Of a stretch of 64,000 nt of DNA, positions 62,559 to 64,000 are shown piece by piece. Source of the stretch: JANSYP01 sp038751255 (lineage in GTDB: Bacteria; Pseudomonadota; Alphaproteobacteria; Rhodobacterales; Rhodobacteraceae). The DNA is taken from contig JBCDGN010000002.1 in NCBI GenBank assembly GCA_038751255.1, forward strand, positions 47,060 to 111,059, in the 5' to 3' direction. The position numbers and the translations under genes were made by a program. Each line of letters opens with the position of its first letter. Position 1 is the first letter of the stretch. The notes below the pieces were generated by a model. The model did not search any database. It worked only from the letters and a program-made list of their open reading frames with translations, and was not told where the DNA came from.

Positions 62559-64000
62559 ATGGGGCCTGCGCTCGGCATAATCGAAGCACCGGAGAAAAAG
62601 TCGATGTTTATCGGCGGTCGCCGTGTAGAGGGTCGCGGCGCCTATGTTGGCGTTGAAAACCCGGCCACCGAAGACCTTATCGCTTATGTCCCGGACGGCG
62701 ATACCGAAGATGCGGATCGGGCCATTCAAGCCGCGAAAGCAGCCTTTCCTGACTGGGCTGCTCTGCCCGCGATTGAGCGTGGGCGCGCAGTTGCGGCACT
62801 CGCAGATGCGGTGGAACGCGACATAGAGCGGCTCGCAGCGTTGGTGACCGCGGAACAGGGGAAACCGATTTCGCAAGCACGAGGTGAAGCGGCCTTTGCC
62901 GTGACGTTTTTGCGTCATGCTGCCGAAGAAGCGCGTCGGATCACAGGCGACATCGTGGCATCCGACAATCGTTCTGAAGAGATCCACATCAGACGCCACC
63001 CCTATGGTGTCGTTGCAGCGATGACGGCCTGGAACTATCCATTGGCCCTCGCAGCGCGGAAAATTGGGCCCGCGCTTGTGGCCGGAAACACGATGGTGCT
63101 TCTGGGACATGAAATTACCCCGCTTTCTGGCCTCGCCGTGGCAGAGTTGGCTGATAGCATCGGGCTGCACCCCGGAGTTTTGAACGTGGTCACTGGCAAA
63201 GGCCCGGTGGTCGGACAAAGACTGGTCGAACATCCCGACACAGCCTTGGTCACGATGACGGGCAGTACGCGGGCCGGGCGAGAGATCTTTCGAACCGCGG
63301 CTGATCAAATCAAGGTCGTTCGGTTGGAGCTTGGTGGCAAGGCGCCTTTCATCGTCATGGAAGACGCCGATATCGACGCTGCGGTCGCGGCCGCGGTGAC
63401 CGCGCGCTACACCAATTGCGGACAAATCTGTACCTGTAATGAGCGGATGTATCTGCATCGCGCTATCGCAGACGAATTCCTCGACAAATTCATCGCAGCA
63501 TCCCGGGCGCTCTCGATCGGGGACCCGATGGCCGACAGCGACCTCGGCCCGAAAGTAAGCGCGGTAGAGGTCGAAAAGGTAGGCGAAATCATCCGCCGCA
63601 GCATGGACCAAGGCGCCCAAACACTGCTGGAAGGTGGCGCTCTAAATGACGGCGCTTACGAGAAAGGCCATTGGCTTTCTCCGACGGTGTTAGAGGTCGC
63701 AGAAAACGCCAATCCGGCGCTACAGGAAGAGGTCTTCGGACCTGTTATCGCGGCATTGCGTATCGAAGATTTCGATCAGGCGATCACGATGGCCAATGAC
63801 ACGTCTTTTGGCCTCTCAGCTTATTTGTTCACATCGAATGCCAACCGGCTCATGGAAGCACCCCGGCGGCTCGCCTTTGGAGAGCTCTATCTCAACCGGA
63901 CCAATGGAGAGGCCGTTCAGGGGTTTCATACCGGTTGGGGCCTGTCTGGCATCGGTGGCGAGGACGGCGCCTATGGCTTCGACGGCTATCTGCGCAAGCA
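62559..64000 (+). CDS. Aldehyde dehydrogenase (3' end beyond window)
   Basis: The frame runs off the right edge after 480 codons. ATG 62559 has GGGAGGGA five bases upstream; a second in-frame ATG at 62604 is where homology starts (MFIGGRRVEG). Hallmarks are MTAWNYPLALAARKIGPAL, FTGSTRAG-like MTGSTRAGREIF, the catalytic Glu in LELGGKAPFIV and the catalytic Cys in NCGQICT. EEVFGPVIAALRI and FGLSAYLFTSN follow. It resembles lactaldehyde/glycolaldehyde dehydrogenases (AldA-like) and probably oxidises the aldehyde made by the divergent GMC enzyme. Confidence 0.92.
   Translation, partial: MGPALGIIEAPEKKSMFIGGRRVEGRGAYVGVENPATEDLIAYVPDGDTEDADRAIQAAKAAFPDWAALPAIERGRAVAALADAVERDIERLAALVTAEQGKPISQARGEAAFAVTFLRHAAEEARRITGDIVASDNRSEEIHIRRHPYGVVAAMTAWNYPLALAARKIGPALVAGNTMVLLGHEITPLSGLAVAELADSIGLHPGVLNVVTGKGPVVGQRLVEHPDTALVTMTGSTRAGREIFRTAADQIKVVRLELGGKAPFIVMEDADIDAAVAAAVTARYTNCGQICTCNERMYLHRAIADEFLDKFIAASRALSIGDPMADSDLGPKVSAVEVEKVGEIIRRSMDQGAQTLLEGGALNDGAYEKGHWLSPTVLEVAENANPALQEEVFGPVIAALRIEDFDQAITMANDTSFGLSAYLFTSNANRLMEAPRRLAFGELYLNRTNGEAVQGFHTGWGLSGIGGEDGAYGFDGYLRK

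Noticed and set aside
62454..63620. Minus-strand frame of 388 residues over the aldehyde dehydrogenase
   Set aside because: The plus strand has an intact ALDH with all catalytic residues; the antisense frame is Cys/His/Arg-rich noise.

Overview
The window looks like chromosome of a marine alphaproteobacterium of the Rhodobacteraceae (roseobacter group). Grounds are a moderately high G+C content, a Rhodobacter-type 16-stranded porin, leuS-lptE-holA and cysQ-waaA-lpxK gene orders, a VPLPA-CTERM surface protein, TRAP and NitT/TauT-type uptake systems, and many GMC/ALDH/FCD-GntR catabolic genes. I saw no tRNA, rRNA, insertion sequence, integrase, prophage or CRISPR array.

Region 1 (1-9.3 kb) is mostly housekeeping. 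It holds the 3' end of a GTP cyclohydrolase II gene, an L,D-transpeptidase, a YggS-type PLP protein, a porin with its terminator, a DUF3576 lipoprotein, leuS-lptE-holA (overlapping genes), a glutathione S-transferase whose only well-placed start is a non-canonical AUC, and a BaiN/HI0933-like flavoprotein.

Region 2 (9.3-25.8 kb) is cell-envelope rich. It holds a small HNH protein, a SpoIIAA-like protein, an SDR, a DUF2125 protein, PmbA/TldE, a CysQ-like phosphatase, a TPR protein built from near-identical 141-bp tandem repeats, a short DUF4170-like ORF, waaA-lpxK, an unknown polytopic membrane protein, and a pqiA-pqiA-pqiB-pqiC set. Behind the pqi set lies an HtpX-like protein whose zinc-protease motif has been lost.

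Region 3 (25.8-37.9 kb) holds two MBL-fold hydrolases, a gamma-glutamylcyclotransferase-like protein, a MATE pump, a VPLPA-CTERM protein, gltX, a DUF1801 protein, a small zincin, and an imelysin / di-heme oxidoreductase / imelysin cluster likely tied to iron acquisition.

Region 4 (37.9-64 kb) is catabolic. First come a fumarylacetoacetate-hydrolase family gene and an FCD-GntR regulator, then an ABC transporter with two different permeases and a xylulokinase. Next is a complete lactate module: a TRAP transporter with fused DctQM, L- and D-lactate dehydrogenases, and an FCD-GntR regulator separated from dctP by three matching 19-bp operator-like sites. After that come a CoA-ligase-like enzyme, a circularly permuted ATP-grasp-like protein, a P450, two exporters, and a GMC oxidoreductase with a LacI regulator divergent from an aldehyde dehydrogenase that runs off the window.

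Most genes are conventional. The items most worth a second look are the AUC start (or stop readthrough) of the GST, the 141-bp TPR array, the pseudo-HtpX next to pqi, and the lactate operator triplet.
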